Shown here one piece after another: positions 17,054 through 25,382 of a stretch of 45,572 nt of DNA. The notes below the pieces were generated by a model that had not been told where the DNA came from, did not search any database, and saw only the letters and a list, made by a program, of their open reading frames with translations. Where the stretch lies: contig CAIXTV010000044.1 of the NCBI GenBank assembly GCA_903922465.1, positions 1 to 45,572 of the forward strand, written 5' to 3'. The position numbers and the translations under genes were made by a program. Source of the DNA: an uncultured bacterium. Its GTDB lineage: Bacteria; Bacteroidota; Bacteroidia; Bacteroidales; CAIXTV01. The stretch's first letter is position 1, and each line of letters begins with the position of its first letter.

Positions 17054-18463
17054 ATGACCCTAATCAAATCTATTTCAGGAATACGTGGAACTATTGGTGG
17101 AAAACAAGGCGATGGCTTGAGCCCTCTCGATATTGTTCGATTTACTTCCGCCTTTGCAACTTATATAAAACGTTCTCTGCATAAAGATAAACTTACCTTC
17201 ATTATTGGTAGGGATGCTCGTATTTCTGGCGACATGGTGAATCATACCGTTGTGGGTGCTTTGTTAGGTTGTGGCGTAAATGTTATTGATACTGGATTAT
17301 CTACAACTCCAACTGTTGAAATGTCTGTTATTGATAATACTGCTGATGCTGGAATCATAATTACGGCAAGTCATAATCCAAAACAATGGAATGCCCTAAA
17401 ATTATTGAATAATAAAGGTGAATTTATATCTGCAATAGAAGGAAATGAAGTGCTGAGGATTGCAGATGAACAGGATTTTGAGTTTGCTGATGTGGACAAG
17501 TTAGGGGTATATAGTAAGGATGATAATGCCATTCAAAAACATATCGAAAAAGTGCTCGCCTTGCCTTTAGTTGATAGAAATGCAATTAAAAAAGCCAACT
17601 TCAAAGTAGCTATTGATTGTGTGAATTCAACCGGAGGAATTGCAATCCCCATGCTTCTCGATGCACTTGGAGTGAAAAATATAGAAAAATTATATTGCAC
17701 ACCTGATGGACATTTCCCTCATAACCCAGAACCTTTACCTGAAAATCTGAGTGAAATTTCGAGAGTGGTTGTTCAATCGAAATCTCATATAGGTTTTGTA
17801 GTTGATCCCGATGTTGACCGTCTTGCTATTGTTTGTGAGGATGGAGAGATGTTTGGAGAAGAGTATACCTTGGTGGCTGTAGCTGATTATATTCTTATGC
17901 ATCAGAAAGGGAATACGGTTTCCAATTTATCATCCACCCGTGCTTTAAGGGTGATAACTGAGCAAGCAGGAGGACAATATAGTGCTTCGGCTGTTGGGGA
18001 AGTAAATGTGGTTGAAAAGATGAAGGAAACCAATGCTGTGATTGGAGGCGAAGGGAATGGGGGAGTGATTTATCCAGAATTACATTATGGACGTGATTCA
18101 CTTGTTGGAATTGCATTATTTCTTTCTCATATGGCACATTCTGGGCTGATATGTTCTGCTTTGAGAGAGAAATATCCAGATTATTATATCTCTAAAAATA
18201 AAATAGAACTTTCTGATGGGGTAGATATTGACGATATTATAAGCAAGATAAGAACCCAATATCATAAACAGCCCATTAATGATATTGATGGATTAAAAAT
18301 TGAATTTGATAACGAATGGGTACATCTTCGTCGTTCCAATACAGAAGCTATCATCCGCATTTATTCAGAAAGTGATTCAATGGCAAAAGCTGATCATCTC
18401 GCCAATAAAATTATTTCAGATATTCGCGAAATCCTTCGTCCTTCGATTGATTTTGAAAAATAA
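17054..18463 (+). CDS. glmM: Phosphoglucosamine mutase / phosphomannomutase family (GlmM-like)
   Basis: 469 residues, an alpha-D-phosphohexomutase with four domains. Key sites are the phosphoserine loop TASHNP (104-109, S106), the Mg2+ loop DPDVDR (251-256), the sugar-specificity loop GGEGNGG (331-337) and the phosphate-binding loop RRSNTEAIIRIYSE (about 425-438). The specificity loop differs from the GGEQSGH of proteobacterial GlmM and is of the kind found in Bacteroidota and archaeal enzymes, so the substrate (glucosamine-6-P, mannose-6-P or glucose-6-P) is less certain than the family. It stands between the CapD-like gene and the cysteine desulfurase gene (21 bp), likely in one operon. Supply of UDP-GlcNAc would fit the neighbour. 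Confidence 0.88.
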   Translation: MTLIKSISGIRGTIGGKQGDGLSPLDIVRFTSAFATYIKRSLHKDKLTFIIGRDARISGDMVNHTVVGALLGCGVNVIDTGLSTTPTVEMSVIDNTADAGIIITASHNPKQWNALKLLNNKGEFISAIEGNEVLRIADEQDFEFADVDKLGVYSKDDNAIQKHIEKVLALPLVDRNAIKKANFKVAIDCVNSTGGIAIPMLLDALGVKNIEKLYCTPDGHFPHNPEPLPENLSEISRVVVQSKSHIGFVVDPDVDRLAIVCEDGEMFGEEYTLVAVADYILMHQKGNTVSNLSSTRALRVITEQAGGQYSASAVGEVNVVEKMKETNAVIGGEGNGGVIYPELHYGRDSLVGIALFLSHMAHSGLICSALREKYPDYYISKNKIELSDGVDIDDIISKIRTQYHKQPINDIDGLKIEFDNEWVHLRRSNTEAIIRIYSESDSMAKADHLANKIISDIREILRPSIDFEK

Positions 18464-18484
18464 GCTGTCTAATTAATATCCTCG

Positions 18485-19597
18485 ATGAAAGTCTATCTTG
18501 ATAATGCCGCAACAACACCTTTAGCCCCTGAGGTTATTGATGAAATGATTTTTGTGATGAAAAATGTTTACGGCAATCCATCTTCAATTCACAACTGGGG
18601 AAGAGAAGCGAAAGTCGTAATTGAAAATGCCCGTAAGACCATCGCAACATTAATTCAAGCTAGCCCTTCAGAAATTTATTTCACTTCAGGTGCTGTTGAA
18701 GCCATTACAACAATTTTGTGGGGGGCAATAAGTTCTTTACAAGTTAGAACTATCATCACATCTAAAATAGAACATTCAATTGTAATTCACACTCTCGATA
18801 AGTTTCAAGAAAGAGGATTCGTGAAAGTAGAATATTGCAAAACGGATGGTCTTGGTCATATTGACCTACAACATTTACAAACACTGACTGAAGCAAACAA
18901 TGGCGCCTTGGTTGTATTAATGCATGTCAATAACGAAATTGGGAACATTTCACCCATTAATGAAATATCTTTGATGTGTAAACAGAATCAATGTTATTAT
19001 TGCACTGATATGGTTCAAAGCATGGGGAAACTTGCAATAAACCTAAAAGAAATTTCTCCAGATTTTGCCATAAGCTCAGGACATAAATTGCATGCCCCAA
19101 AAGGTATTGGATTCATGTATATAAGAAAAGGAGTTAAAATTCAGCCACTTCTTATTGGTGGTCAAGAGATGAACCAAAGAGCAGGCACAGAAAATATTTA
19201 TGGAATAGCTGGCCTGTCTAAAGCATTTGAAATTGCTTATATGAATTACGAATATAATGTAGATTATATTTCTGGTTTGAAACAATATATGATTCAACTA
19301 TTAGAGAAAATCCCCAATATTGAGTTTAATGGGGATGCTAAAGGAAATTCCCTTTATACTATTCTTAATGTGTCTTTCCCAAATGAAACAAAATATGAAA
19401 TGTTGGTTTACAAACTCGATATTGCAGGAATTGCCGTTTCTGAGGGGAGCGCTTGCAGCTCGGGCGTGAATCATTTATCACATGTTATTCAGGAACTACC
19501 AAATCCGGGTCGTCCTGCAATTCGGTTTTCGTTTAGTAAGTTTAATACGAAAGAAGAAATTGACTATTGTATTGAAATAATTAGAAATTTCAATTAA
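18485..19597 (+). CDS. Cysteine desulfurase, IscS/NifS family
   Basis: 370 residues. This PLP enzyme takes sulfur from cysteine as a persulfide for Fe-S clusters, tRNA thiolation and cofactors. It starts YLDNAATTPL. H97 (IEHS) stacks on PLP. NNEIG (149-153), D175 (CTDMVQS) and Lys201 (SSGHKLHAPKG) form the PLP site. GGQEMNQRAGTEN (225-237) is present. The catalytic cysteine is C324 in SEGSACSSG. The C-terminal tail after the last family block is short compared with housekeeping IscS, and no iscU follows. It is probably co-transcribed with the upstream mutase. Confidence 0.93.
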   Translation: MKVYLDNAATTPLAPEVIDEMIFVMKNVYGNPSSIHNWGREAKVVIENARKTIATLIQASPSEIYFTSGAVEAITTILWGAISSLQVRTIITSKIEHSIVIHTLDKFQERGFVKVEYCKTDGLGHIDLQHLQTLTEANNGALVVLMHVNNEIGNISPINEISLMCKQNQCYYCTDMVQSMGKLAINLKEISPDFAISSGHKLHAPKGIGFMYIRKGVKIQPLLIGGQEMNQRAGTENIYGIAGLSKAFEIAYMNYEYNVDYISGLKQYMIQLLEKIPNIEFNGDAKGNSLYTILNVSFPNETKYEMLVYKLDIAGIAVSEGSACSSGVNHLSHVIQELPNPGRPAIRFSFSKFNTKEEIDYCIEIIRNFN

Positions 19598-19609
19598 GGG
19601 AGCTATTCA

Positions 19610-19693
19610 ATGAGAACTATATTTCTTTTAATTTGCTCCAATATATTTATGACTTTTGCTTGGTATGGTCATCTTAAGTATATAGAATGCTAA
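19610..19693 (+). pseudogene. Truncated N-terminus of a DUF486 (DMT-like) small membrane protein
   Basis: An ORF of only 27 codons starting ATG 19610 reads MRTIFLLICSNIFMTFAWYG and continues HLKYIEC before a stop. This is the strongly conserved start of the DUF486 family (about 110 residues, four membrane helices), including the FMTFAWYGHLK signature. The remaining three-quarters is absent, and the next gene overlaps its last codons. It is too short for a functional copy, so I call it a remnant left by deletion. It cannot be excluded that the peptide is translated and couples translation of the overlapping HAD gene. Confidence 0.7.
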
Positions 19694-20184
19694 GCTTTTA
19701 TCCAATTTTCGATTGGGGTGACACCTTAATGAGGGACGACCCTCATCAGCCAGGTCCCATGTATTTGTGGGATCACATCGAGTTGATAGAAGGTGTTCAA
19801 GATTGTCTTGAAATACTTTCGAAACAATTTGTTTTATCTGTAGCTACAAACGCTGGTGGGTCAAACGAGGAAGCCGTAAGAAAAGCTTTTAAAAGAATCG
19901 ATATCGAAAAGTATTTCACTCATTTTTTCACATCAAAAGAAATCGGATTTGAAAAACCTGATACACGTTTCTTTTATGCTATTCATCAAAGGTTAAAAGT
20001 AGCACCAGCAAACTGCATTATGATAGGGAACCTTTATGAAAAGGATGTTGTTGGAGCCTTTAATTCGGGCATGAAAACCATTTTCTTTAATGAAAATGAA
20101 CTTCAAGGAGATTTTGTAATGGCAAACGAAATTTGCACACAATTTAAAGATGTATATAATGCAATAATTAGAATCTCCACCTAA
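19687..20184 (+). CDS. HAD-superfamily hydrolase with altered motif IV
   Basis: 165 residues. Motif I is FDWGDTLM (DxxDT; about residues 8-15), motif II Thr lies in SVATNA, and motif III Lys in FEKPDT. Motif IV reads MIGNLYEKDVVGA, where most family members have IGD....D. The first acidic residue is therefore Asn, which may weaken Mg2+ binding. The substrate is unknown: a small phosphoester by family. The ATG overlaps the end of the DUF486 remnant (ATG inside gaATGCtaa), so the start is fixed only by motif I. It is last in the rightward run from 15139. The next gene is convergent. Confidence 0.82.
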   Translation: MLSFYPIFDWGDTLMRDDPHQPGPMYLWDHIELIEGVQDCLEILSKQFVLSVATNAGGSNEEAVRKAFKRIDIEKYFTHFFTSKEIGFEKPDTRFFYAIHQRLKVAPANCIMIGNLYEKDVVGAFNSGMKTIFFNENELQGDFVMANEICTQFKDVYNAIIRIST

Positions 20185-20248
20185 TCAATAGGGGAGAAGT
20201 AGAATTATCTATATTGCCGCAACTTTCAATTCTTAAAACCTTGAATTA

Positions 20249-21721
20249 TTAAAGTTTTTCAAACCATCCGTTAATCATTTCAGAATGTTTGTCAACGAAG
20301 TATTTATGCTTAAATTCGTTGATGCTCATGTTGTATGAATAATCCTGTTCCCAAACTTTATGGTTTTCAACAACTTGTTCGATGGCGTTAATAATAAAGT
20401 CTAATTCCTTATTTGTCATGGTTGGATGCAATGATAATCGAACCCAGCCTGGTTTTAGAGATAAGTCGCCTTTATTTATTTTGTCGGTTATAGCTTTTGA
20501 CTGTGAATGTCCAACATGTAAAAGATAATGCCCATAAGTACCTGCGCATGCGCAACCACCCCTTACTTGAATGCCAAACTTATCATTTAACAGTCGAACA
20601 ATTAAGTTGTAGTGAATATCTTCAGTGTAAAAGGAAATTACGCCAAGACGTTCTTTTACATTATCTGCCAGTATGTGAACACCCTTTATTTTCTTAAATC
20701 CTTCGAAAGCTAGGTTTACCAATTCTTCTTCACGTTTCATGATATTAGCAACTCCCATATGCTCTTTCAAACGAATAGCCAATGCAGCTTTTATTGTTTG
20801 CAAAAAGCCAGGTGTTCCGCCATCTTCGCGTAGTTCGATATCGTCAATATATTTATATTCGCCCCAAGCATTAGTCCAATCAACCGTGCCACCACCAGGT
20901 TGGTCGGGGCTTTTAAGACTATAAAGATTTTTGTTGAATATCAAGATCCCTGAAGAACCTGGTCCGCCCAAAAATTTATGAGGTGAAAAAAAGATTGCAT
21001 CAAGTTTTTGCTCAGGGTCTTCAGGATGCATGTTTACATCATGATAAGGGGCTGAAGCTGCAAAATCAACAAAGCACATACCTTTATGTTGATGCATCAA
21101 GGCAGCAATTTCATGATAAGGGGTAACTATGCCTGTTACATTTGAACAAGCTGTTATGGATGCAAATTTAAGGGGACGGTCTGCATACTTTTCGAGAGCA
21201 TCTTTCCAATTTTTCAAATCGACTAAAAGATCTTCGTTAGGTTCAACAACAACAACATCGCATACAGTTTCATACCATGATGTATGATTAGAATGATGTT
21301 CCATGTGAGTTACGAGAACAACAGGTTTCTTAATCATTAATGCGCAGGTTTTGCAAGGTTGGTAGTTGTTAATACCACAACCTTTAAGGCCCAGTATTCG
21401 TTGGAACTTATTAATCACCCCAGTCATTCCAAAGCCAGCACTAATGAGCACGTCATCCAAATTAGCATTTACATGCTTTTTGATGATCTCTTTAGAGTAT
21501 TTATATGAGTTGGTCATTATTGTGCCCGACTCACTGGTTTCAGTATGAGTGTTCCCTACGTAGGCCCCAAAATCGTCAGTTATGCGCTTTTCTATTGTAT
21601 TATAGAGTCGTCCGCTAGCTATCCAGTCTGCATAAAGCATCTGCATTTCACCATATGGGCTGTTAAACTTTAAATCGACTCCTACTATATTCTTTCTGAA
21701 TTGGTTAAAATACTTTTCCAT
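20249..21721 (-). CDS. Class V aminotransferase-fold PLP enzyme (cysteine desulfurase/selenocysteine lyase-like)
   Basis: 490 residues from ATG 21721. PLP motifs are FVDFAASAPY (Asp), FFSPHKFLGGPGSSG (Lys, about residue 249) and GGTPGFLQTI. A Cys-rich loop RGGCACAGTYGHYLL (about residues 393-407) stands where desulfurases carry their catalytic cysteine. The N-terminal insertion INNYQPCKTCALM adds two further cysteines. It could be a sulfur- or selenium-releasing lyase, or another class V enzyme such as a kynureninase-like lyase; the Cys loop favours the first. The TTG at 21742 is rejected as a start because it forms the 3' end of the TAGGTTTG promoter element. It lies between two other PLP sulfur-type enzymes but is convergent to the first. 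Confidence 0.82.
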   Translation of the reverse strand: MEKYFNQFRKNIVGVDLKFNSPYGEMQMLYADWIASGRLYNTIEKRITDDFGAYVGNTHTETSESGTIMTNSYKYSKEIIKKHVNANLDDVLISAGFGMTGVINKFQRILGLKGCGINNYQPCKTCALMIKKPVVLVTHMEHHSNHTSWYETVCDVVVVEPNEDLLVDLKNWKDALEKYADRPLKFASITACSNVTGIVTPYHEIAALMHQHKGMCFVDFAASAPYHDVNMHPEDPEQKLDAIFFSPHKFLGGPGSSGILIFNKNLYSLKSPDQPGGGTVDWTNAWGEYKYIDDIELREDGGTPGFLQTIKAALAIRLKEHMGVANIMKREEELVNLAFEGFKKIKGVHILADNVKERLGVISFYTEDIHYNLIVRLLNDKFGIQVRGGCACAGTYGHYLLHVGHSQSKAITDKINKGDLSLKPGWVRLSLHPTMTNKELDFIINAIEQVVENHKVWEQDYSYNMSINEFKHKYFVDKHSEMINGWFEKL

Positions 21722-21739
21722 CTTATCTTGATTTCTTTG

Positions 21740-21747
21740 CAAACCTA
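21740..21747 (-). promoter_or_regulatory. TAnnTTTG promoter element for the class V aminotransferase gene
   Basis: The minus strand reads TAGGTTTG, ending 18 bp upstream of the preferred ATG at 21721. Confidence 0.6.
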
Positions 21748-21961
21748 CAATAAAACCTTAAGCAAGCAAAATTTGTTCTGAAAATATTTTTTGAAAGTAT
21801 TATTAGAACTTATCCTAAAGGGGGATACTAATCAGATTTCCTCAGTTTAAGTTGCTATATAAGAGATGAAAGCTTGGTTACTGTGTTTATGAATTTCTTG
21901 GAATAATTAGGTTTCGACAAGGAAAATGGTCTGAATAGCAAACAACAAGGAAGGTGATTTT

Positions 21962-23065
21962 CTATTCTTTGTGTGCGCAAAAGGGGAGACCAGCTTCGGT
22001 TGTTTTACAAAAATAACTTGCTTCAACACAATCGGCAGGATTGCAACAAGTTTGACACACCCTTTTGTAGGCTTGTATCTTGATTATTTTAATAGATGTT
22101 GAATAGAATCCTTCTTTTACCGGTTCTACTTTAAGTAAGTCAGTACTCAAGTATTTTTTGTTATCATCAGGAAATACTGTGGCAACAACCGCTCCGCTAC
22201 CAAGTTTGTTTTGAATTTTGAGTGCTCCAATAAAATTAGCGCCCGAAGATATACCAACACCCAAACCTACATTAGCTAACTTTTGCGCCATAATTATCGA
22301 ATCCCCATCATCAACACTTTCTATCGAATCTAATTGATCGAATTCAATGATGGAGGGTATGAATTCATCGGAAATTCCTTGAATACGATGTTTCCCTACT
22401 TTATAACCTGTTGTTAATGTTGGAGAATTTGAAGGTTCCAAAGGATGGATAGAAATGGAAGGATCTTTTTCTTTTAAATATTTTCCCATTCCCATAACCG
22501 TTCCTCCTGTTCCAACACCTGCAACAAAAGCATCTAGTTTTAAGTTTCTAAATTTTAACTGCCACCACAATTCAGGTGCGGTGGTTAAATAATGTGCTTC
22601 AATGTTATCTATGTTTGAAAACTGACAGGGCAGAAACGAATCTTTTAGCGATGCTGCCAATTCATTTGCTTTATCAATGCTTCCTAAAAAACCACCTGCT
22701 TCTTTGCTAATTAAATGAATAGTTGCCCCAAAACCCTTAATTAGGTTTATTCTTTCGGCACTCATCCAATCGGGCATGAAAATCGTAACGGGATGTCCAA
22801 GTGCTCTGCCAAGAGCAGCAATAGAAATACCAGTGTTTCCGCTGGTTGCTTCAATAATGGTTGATTCTGGTGTAAGTTTATTCGTTAAGATTGCTCTGTT
22901 AAGAATATGGAAGGCCATTCGATCTTTAATACTTCCTGTCATATTCAGGTTTTCTGCTTTTGCATATAGTTTTCGTTTTTCGCCTTTATATTCGAAATCG
23001 ATGACAATTAAAGGGGTGTTTCCGATTAAACTGCTTAAGCCCTGAATTCGTGAATGAGTTTCCAT
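21962..23065 (-). CDS. Cysteine synthase / PLP beta-family enzyme with C-terminal Cys-rich tail
   Basis: 367 residues. It has the fold-type II PLP core: LIGNTPLI (13-20), catalytic K47 in [10 protein letters not shown], the substrate loop [10 protein letters not shown] and the phosphate loop [15 protein letters not shown] sits near the PLP N1 position. These place it with O-acetylserine sulfhydrylase/CysM or cystathionine beta-synthase-like enzymes. The last 35 residues add cysteines at 337, 340, 341, 346, 353 and 363 plus H365, a metal- or Fe-S-like cluster absent from ordinary cysteine synthases (about 300-320 residues). It is divergent from the UbiD gene, with 118 bp between starts. The exact reaction cannot be told from sequence. 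Confidence 0.85.
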   Translation of the reverse strand: METHSRIQGLSSLIGNTPLIVIDFEYKGEKRKLYAKAENLNMTGSIKDRMAFHILNRAILTNKLTPESTIIEATSGNTGISIAALGRALGHPVTIFMPDWMSAERINLIKGFGATIHLISKEAGGFLGSIDKANELAASLKDSFLPCQFSNIDNIEAHYLTTAPELWWQLKFRNLKLDAFVAGVGTGGTVMGMGKYLKEKDPSISIHPLEPSNSPTLTTGYKVGKHRIQGISDEFIPSIIEFDQLDSIESVDDGDSIIMAQKLANVGLGVGISSGANFIGALKIQNKLGSGAVVATVFPDDNKKYLSTDLLKVEPVKEGFYSTSIKIIKIQAYKRVCQTCCNPADCVEASYFCKTTEAGLPFCAHKE

Positions 23066-23157
23066 GAAATTAATAATATTTGTAATGAAATGTATAGATA
23101 ATTTATATTCGTGGCGAAAATACTAAATTTCAGAAATATGAAGTGAAATTAATTTCT

Positions 23158-23165
23158 TACTTTTG
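23158..23165 (+). promoter_or_regulatory. TAnnTTTG promoter element for the UbiD-family gene
   Basis: TACTTTTG ends 18 bp before ATG 23184. Its last three bases supply the in-frame TTG (23163) that is therefore an unlikely start. Confidence 0.6.
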
Positions 23166-23183
23166 CTTTTTAATCGAAGTATT

Positions 23184-25067
23184 ATGCCTTATAAAAACTT
23201 ATCCCACTTTATCGATCGCCTCGAAGCCGAAGATGAACTACTTAGAGTGAAGACTTATATCTCACCTGAACTTGAAATAACAGAAGTAACTGAACGAATC
23301 ATTAAATCAGGTATTAATAAAGCAATATTATTTGAGAACACTGGTAGTGATTTTCCTGTACTTATGAATGCTTTTGGTTCCGAAAAACGAATGAGCATGG
23401 CATTAGGAGTCTCGAATCTGACAGAAATTGTTATTGAAATCGATAATATCACTCATGGTTTAATGGGTGCAAAATCTAACTTTATTGATAAATTAAAAAC
23501 TTTACCCATTTTAAAAAGGATAAGCAGCTATTTCCCTTATGTGTCAAATAGGAGGGGAGAGTGCCAAGAAGTGGTAATGCAAACCCCCGACATTACTAAA
23601 TTACCGGTTTTGAAATGTTGGCCTTTCGATGGTGGAAACTTCATTACTTTTCCAGTTGTTCATACCAAAGACCCAAGCACGGGTGGCCGAAATGTTGGGA
23701 TGTATCGAATGCAGGTTTACGATGCAACAAGCACAGGAATGCATTGGCATTTGCATAAAAACTCAGCAAGGCATTATAATGAATACAAAGAAATGAATAA
23801 GCTAATGCCTGTGGTTGTGACTCTTGGAGGCGATCCTGCATATACTTATTGCGCCACTGCTCCATTGCCTGATAATTTAGATGAGTATATCTTTGCAGGT
23901 TTCTTGCGTAAGAAAGCTGTGAAAATGGTGAAATGTCTCACTCAGGATTTAGAAGTTCCTGCCGATGTCGACTTTGTGATTGAAGGTTTTGTCGACCCTG
24001 GTGAAGCACTCAAAATGGAGGGACCATTTGGAGATCATACTGGTTTTTATTCTCTCGCAGACAATTATCCCGTATTTCATATTACTTGTATCACCCATAG
24101 GAAAAATGCAATTTATCCTGCCACAATTGTTGGTATTCCTCCACAAGAAGACGGATGGATGGGAAAAGCTACTGAGCGCATCTTCCTGAAACCAATTCAA
24201 ATGACGATTGCCCCCGAAATTACTGATATGGTAATGCCTTTCGAAGGAGTGTTTCATAATATCGTTATTGTGAAAATCAAGCAAACTTATCGGGGACAAG
24301 CGGTTAAAGTTATGAATGCCTTGTGGGGAGCCGGACAAATGATGTTTAATAAATATTTGATGGTCCTTGATGAAACCGTTGATATTGCTTCTCCTATTGA
24401 TGTCATGAATGCGATTTCACGTAATTTCAATCCATTAGAAAGTATTTATTTTAATAAAGGACCACTGGATGTATTAGACCATGCATCTCCTGAGTTTGTT
24501 TATGGTGGAAAGATGGGAATTGATGCTACTTCCATAAATGAAGCTAAAGATGTTTCTTTTGAGGCCGCAGAAGTAAACCTTGAAAAGATTTTGCAAGACA
24601 TTCCTCAAGTGATTTCGGGGAATATTAAGGCAATTGCATGGGGGATTCTTTGTGTTTATGTGCAGAAAGCGAAAGGTGAAAGTTTGAAGCCCTTACATTC
24701 GTCACTCCTTAAATATACTAAGGGAATAAAAAGCATTGTTTATTTCGATGTTGATGTTTCAGTAATTGATTTGCCAACATTGGTTTGGCTTGCAGCAAAT
24801 CAAACGGATGCGGTTAGAGATTGCTGGATTGAAAAACAAAATATAAACACTGCCGAAATAGGTGTTTTAGGGATTGATGCTTCACGCAAGAAAGCCTCAG
24901 ATGGGTTTAATCGCTCTTGGCCTCAAGTTGTAATGAGTGATGATGCGACTATCAAATCGGTGGATGAAAAATGGGAGAGTGCTCTCGCTTTAAAGTTTGT
25001 TTCCTCCCCATCGTTGCGCTATAAAGCATTATCTCCGGGCGATTCGGCAGTTTGGAAAATAGATTAG
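23184..25067 (+). CDS. UbiD-family decarboxylase (probable menaquinone biosynthesis)
   Basis: 627 residues from ATG 23184 (MPYKNLSHFIDRLE). UbiD enzymes use prenylated FMN to decarboxylate unsaturated or aromatic acids. Visible family blocks are the N-terminal domain with DELLRV.T.I.PELEITE, the central NVGMYRMQVYD...GMHWHLHK.AR (prFMN/metal region), and the catalytic-loop region EGPFGDHTGFYSLAD with its acidic residues. The length matches the roughly 600-residue Bacteroidota members usually annotated as menaquinone biosynthesis decarboxylases; classical UbiD is about 490. The partner prenyltransferase UbiX is not in this window. Substrate assignment is by family only. Confidence 0.88.
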   Translation: MPYKNLSHFIDRLEAEDELLRVKTYISPELEITEVTERIIKSGINKAILFENTGSDFPVLMNAFGSEKRMSMALGVSNLTEIVIEIDNITHGLMGAKSNFIDKLKTLPILKRISSYFPYVSNRRGECQEVVMQTPDITKLPVLKCWPFDGGNFITFPVVHTKDPSTGGRNVGMYRMQVYDATSTGMHWHLHKNSARHYNEYKEMNKLMPVVVTLGGDPAYTYCATAPLPDNLDEYIFAGFLRKKAVKMVKCLTQDLEVPADVDFVIEGFVDPGEALKMEGPFGDHTGFYSLADNYPVFHITCITHRKNAIYPATIVGIPPQEDGWMGKATERIFLKPIQMTIAPEITDMVMPFEGVFHNIVIVKIKQTYRGQAVKVMNALWGAGQMMFNKYLMVLDETVDIASPIDVMNAISRNFNPLESIYFNKGPLDVLDHASPEFVYGGKMGIDATSINEAKDVSFEAAEVNLEKILQDIPQVISGNIKAIAWGILCVYVQKAKGESLKPLHSSLLKYTKGIKSIVYFDVDVSVIDLPTLVWLAANQTDAVRDCWIEKQNINTAEIGVLGIDASRKKASDGFNRSWPQVVMSDDATIKSVDEKWESALALKFVSSPSLRYKALSPGDSAVWKID

Positions 25068-25098
25068 GTGTATTTCTTACTTTCATTAAGTCAGGCTT

Positions 25099-25117
25099 TT
25101 ATGCCGAATTGGCATAA
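25099..25117. other. Short inverted repeat between ubiD-like gene and rho
   Basis: ttatgcc-gaatt-ggcataa is a perfect 7-bp stem with a 5-nt loop, 32 bp after the UbiD stop. No T-run follows on the plus strand, so it could be a weak terminator, an operator, or chance. The rest of 25068-25254 holds nothing recognisable. Confidence 0.35.
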
Positions 25118-25254
25118 TGGTGCTACTACTTTTAATCTTCATAACTCCACAAATTGGCTTTAGCCTTATGCTTTATCTTGTTGATACTTTAAGTTAAATA
25201 ATGCAAATATTTATTTTTGTTTAATCGATTTCGCAATAAATCAAATATTATACT

Positions 25255-25262
25255 TACTTTTG
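25255..25262 (+). promoter_or_regulatory. TAnnTTTG promoter element for rho
   Basis: TACTTTTG lies 120 bp upstream of the rho ATG, leaving a leader of about 110 nt, much longer than at most other genes here. An imperfect -33 candidate is TTTC at 25229-25232. Confidence 0.55.
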
Positions 25263-25324
25263 CCGTGAAATTATTCCAATTTAAATAGTCCTTCTCTTTA
25301 TTTTCCCAAAACCCCTTTCTAATC

Positions 25325-25348
25325 ATCACACGATTTTTAATGTGTGAT
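25325..25348 (+). promoter_or_regulatory. Hairpin in the rho leader
   Basis: atcacac (25325-25331) pairs with gtgtgat (25342-25348) around a 10-nt loop, 35 bp before the rho ATG. There is no poly-T tail. Rho autoregulation by leader RNA is known in other bacteria. Whether this hairpin takes part is inference. Confidence 0.35.
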
Positions 25349-25382
25349 TCATTTCCCAAAAATCAAAATTAATTATTAAAAT

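Noticed and set aside
25099-25117. Terminator for the UbiD-family gene
   Set aside because: The stem is only 7 bp and no T-run follows, so it was listed as an inverted repeat only.
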